Source of the DNA: Lederbergia citri
GTDB lineage: Bacteria > Bacillota > Bacilli > Bacillales > Bacillaceae_C
Assembly (NCBI RefSeq): GCF_018343625.1
Contig: NZ_JAGYPG010000002.1
Span: 663,280-727,279, forward strand
Direction of reading: 5' to 3'
Length of the DNA stretch: 64,000 nt
The notes beneath the pieces are model-generated. The model saw nothing but the letters and a program-made list of their open reading frames with translations, was not told where the DNA came from and did no database searches. A program made the translations under genes and the position numbers. Of the stretch, positions 62,761 to 64,000 are shown piece after piece (within the stretch, counting starts at the first letter, position 1; the number at the start of each line of letters is the position of its first letter).

Positions 62761-64000
62761 TTGAAGGTGTATCGGAGACGGTTAGTAGTAGTCGGAATTA
62801 TTGTTTTAGTACTTGCATTCAATCTCGTTTTGCTTGTGAAAAATGGGAGCAAGGCGGAACGTTTGAATTATATTTCGAACTGGAAGGAATTGACTGCTGG
62901 TGATTTAGTAAAAACACTTCAGAAAGAAGGAGTTGTTGCTCCCTCTGAAAGGTATCCTGTGTTCGTCGATCCTAATTTACCCGTCAAGGAGTTTTTAGTG
63001 AAAAAAGGGGACAAAGTGGAAAAAGGCACCCCTTTATTTGAATATGAAACATTTGATTTAGATGCACAGATTGCACTGCTTGACGCAGAGATCACTCGTT
63101 TGAAGTCGGAAAAGGCTAGCATTAAATCTTTTGTAAGTGATTTGAAAAAAACCAAAAGTTCACTAGCGCGAGATAGATCGTATGTGAGGCCTGTTTTTGG
63201 AGGCGATGCCGATTCTGATGCAGTCTCTGAGACTATAGCAAATGCCGAAGTAGCAAGACAATCGAGGGAGCAAGCTGCTGAGACTCGAAGTATAGAGCAA
63301 TCCATCGCTGAGAAAGAATTAGATTTGAAAAAAGTCGATTTGGAAATAGAAATGTACGAGGAACAGCGTGATGCAGTGGAAAATGGACGCAGCGGCTTAA
63401 CCGTTTTAAGTGCGTACGATGGAATCGTTGAAGATATCTCGTTTGAACTGAATAACCCGGTGATCACAATTGTGTCGGAGAATCTTTTCGTGGAAGGGCG
63501 TTTAAGTGAGTCGGAAGTTGCCGATGTCGAGGAAGGCATGCGCGTTGACGTACATTCTCATTTATTTAAAGGTAAACTTATTGGAGAGGTAGCGACTGTT
63601 GATGAGCTTCCAGCTGAACAGCCAGCTCTAGAACGGGCAAGTCTCTATCCGTTTACTGCAGTTTTCGACGCGGCAGACGTTCATTTGTATGCCGGCTACC
63701 ATGTTCAGACAGATATTGTACTGGATGAGGCATTAGACGTACCTGTTGTTCGATCTGAGAGTGTTCTCGTTAAGGGAGAGAATTCCTATTTATGGGTCTT
63801 AAACCGTGAAGGAATGGTTGAAAAAAGAAAAATGAATATGGGCTTGCAGCTGGGAAATCGCGAAGAAGTGAAGAGCGGAGTTGCACTTGGCGAAATCTAT
63901 GCAAAGCACCCAAAAGAAGTTGACCGAGCAGGAAAATTCATCACTCCCTTTAAAAGTGACAAGCACCTCTTGGCACAGTGGGAAAAAGATAGTTTTAGAA
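62761..64000 (+). CDS. HlyD-family efflux adaptor (YknX-like), 3' end outside window
   Basis: Open from TTG 62761 to the last base (413 codons, no stop). One N-terminal membrane anchor (VVVGIIVLVLAFNLVLLV), a split biotinyl-lipoyl-like domain (EFLVKKGDKVEKGTPLFEYE and VLSAYDGIVEDISFELNN), a coiled-coil hairpin between them (DLDAQIALLDAEITRLKSEK to DLKKVDLEIEMYEEQRDAVE), and a beta-barrel (LFVEGRLSESEVADVEEGMR). Links a membrane exporter to the outside. GGTGATG upstream; 16 bases after the YIP1 gene. An ABC transporter is expected to follow. The minus-strand frame at 62919-63539 is a shadow. Confidence 0.9.
   Translation, partial: MKVYRRRLVVVGIIVLVLAFNLVLLVKNGSKAERLNYISNWKELTAGDLVKTLQKEGVVAPSERYPVFVDPNLPVKEFLVKKGDKVEKGTPLFEYETFDLDAQIALLDAEITRLKSEKASIKSFVSDLKKTKSSLARDRSYVRPVFGGDADSDAVSETIANAEVARQSREQAAETRSIEQSIAEKELDLKKVDLEIEMYEEQRDAVENGRSGLTVLSAYDGIVEDISFELNNPVITIVSENLFVEGRLSESEVADVEEGMRVDVHSHLFKGKLIGEVATVDELPAEQPALERASLYPFTAVFDAADVHLYAGYHVQTDIVLDEALDVPVVRSESVLVKGENSYLWVLNREGMVEKRKMNMGLQLGNREEVKSGVALGEIYAKHPKEVDRAGKFITPFKSDKHLLAQWEKDSFR

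Noticed and set aside
62919..63539. 206-codon minus-strand frame
   Set aside because: Ser/Thr-rich shadow of the open HlyD-type adaptor gene on the + strand.
1..64000. tRNA, rRNA genes and CRISPR arrays
   Set aside because: No tRNA-like cloverleaf, rRNA sequence or regularly spaced repeats were seen in either strand by eye.

Overview
The window reads as low-GC Gram-positive chromosome, most likely Bacillaceae or a close relative. The signs are strong GGAGG-type ribosome binding sites with many TTG and GTG starts, CGAAC-N4-GTT(T/C) SOS boxes of the Bacillus type, YolD, Spo0E, DUF3951 and YknW/YknX-like genes, and an SbsC-like S-layer protein. I cannot name the species. No rRNA, tRNA or CRISPR array was seen. 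Both ends cut through genes: a subtilisin-like protease on the left and an HlyD-family adaptor on the right.

Layout. 1-8 kb: secreted S8 protease, a long relic-like gap with a small Spo0E-like gene, then a c-di-GMP and signalling block: LuxR-type regulator, diguanylate cyclase, a candidate GEMM (c-di-GMP-I-like) riboswitch with terminator before an EAL phosphodiesterase, and a chemoreceptor. 8-20 kb: accessory genes (two Nudix hydrolases, ornithine cyclodeaminase-like, methyltransferase, SDR with a divergent WYL regulator, HAD phosphatase, an Mrr-like nuclease), mixed with dispersed terminator-type repeats, an IS-end palindrome and gene remnants. 20.5-26.8 kb: a 5'-truncated, apparently silent S-layer gene directly behind four tandem tyrosine recombinases, one carrying three N-terminal core-binding domains. 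28-33.4 kb: a mannose-family PTS operon (IIA-IIB-IIC-IID) with a zinc dehydrogenase and a class II aldolase, plus a GntR/UTRA regulator. 34-48 kb: a second accessory region with an SOS-controlled YolD/WYL pair, an intact IS3-family element, a DUF3883 nuclease-like fusion, a secreted nuclease lipoprotein, a zinc-ribbon/Vsr-like nuclease paired with a second Mrr-like copy, and phage-like fragments. 48-56 kb: the full-length S-layer gene and a five-gene UDP-glucuronate/glycosyltransferase operon. 56.5-64 kb: transglycosylase/SH3 protein, a large Vpr-like subtilase and a YknWX-like operon, more like core chromosome.

How parts fit. The GGDEF and EAL proteins make and degrade c-di-GMP, and the riboswitch would let the messenger control its own phosphodiesterase. 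The S-layer gene lies beside enzymes for UDP-glucuronate-containing surface polysaccharide, the usual kind of anchor for SbsC-type S-layers. The most unusual object is the recombinase quartet (order A-B-A'-B') next to a promoterless S-layer cassette. The cassette begins at a 17-bp sequence also present inside the intact S-layer gene, and a perfect 11-7-11 inverted repeat lies beside it. This suggests, without proving, a surface-layer variation system. Several duplications link the two accessory regions: a perfect 145-bp repeat, the Mrr-like gene and a small membrane protein.
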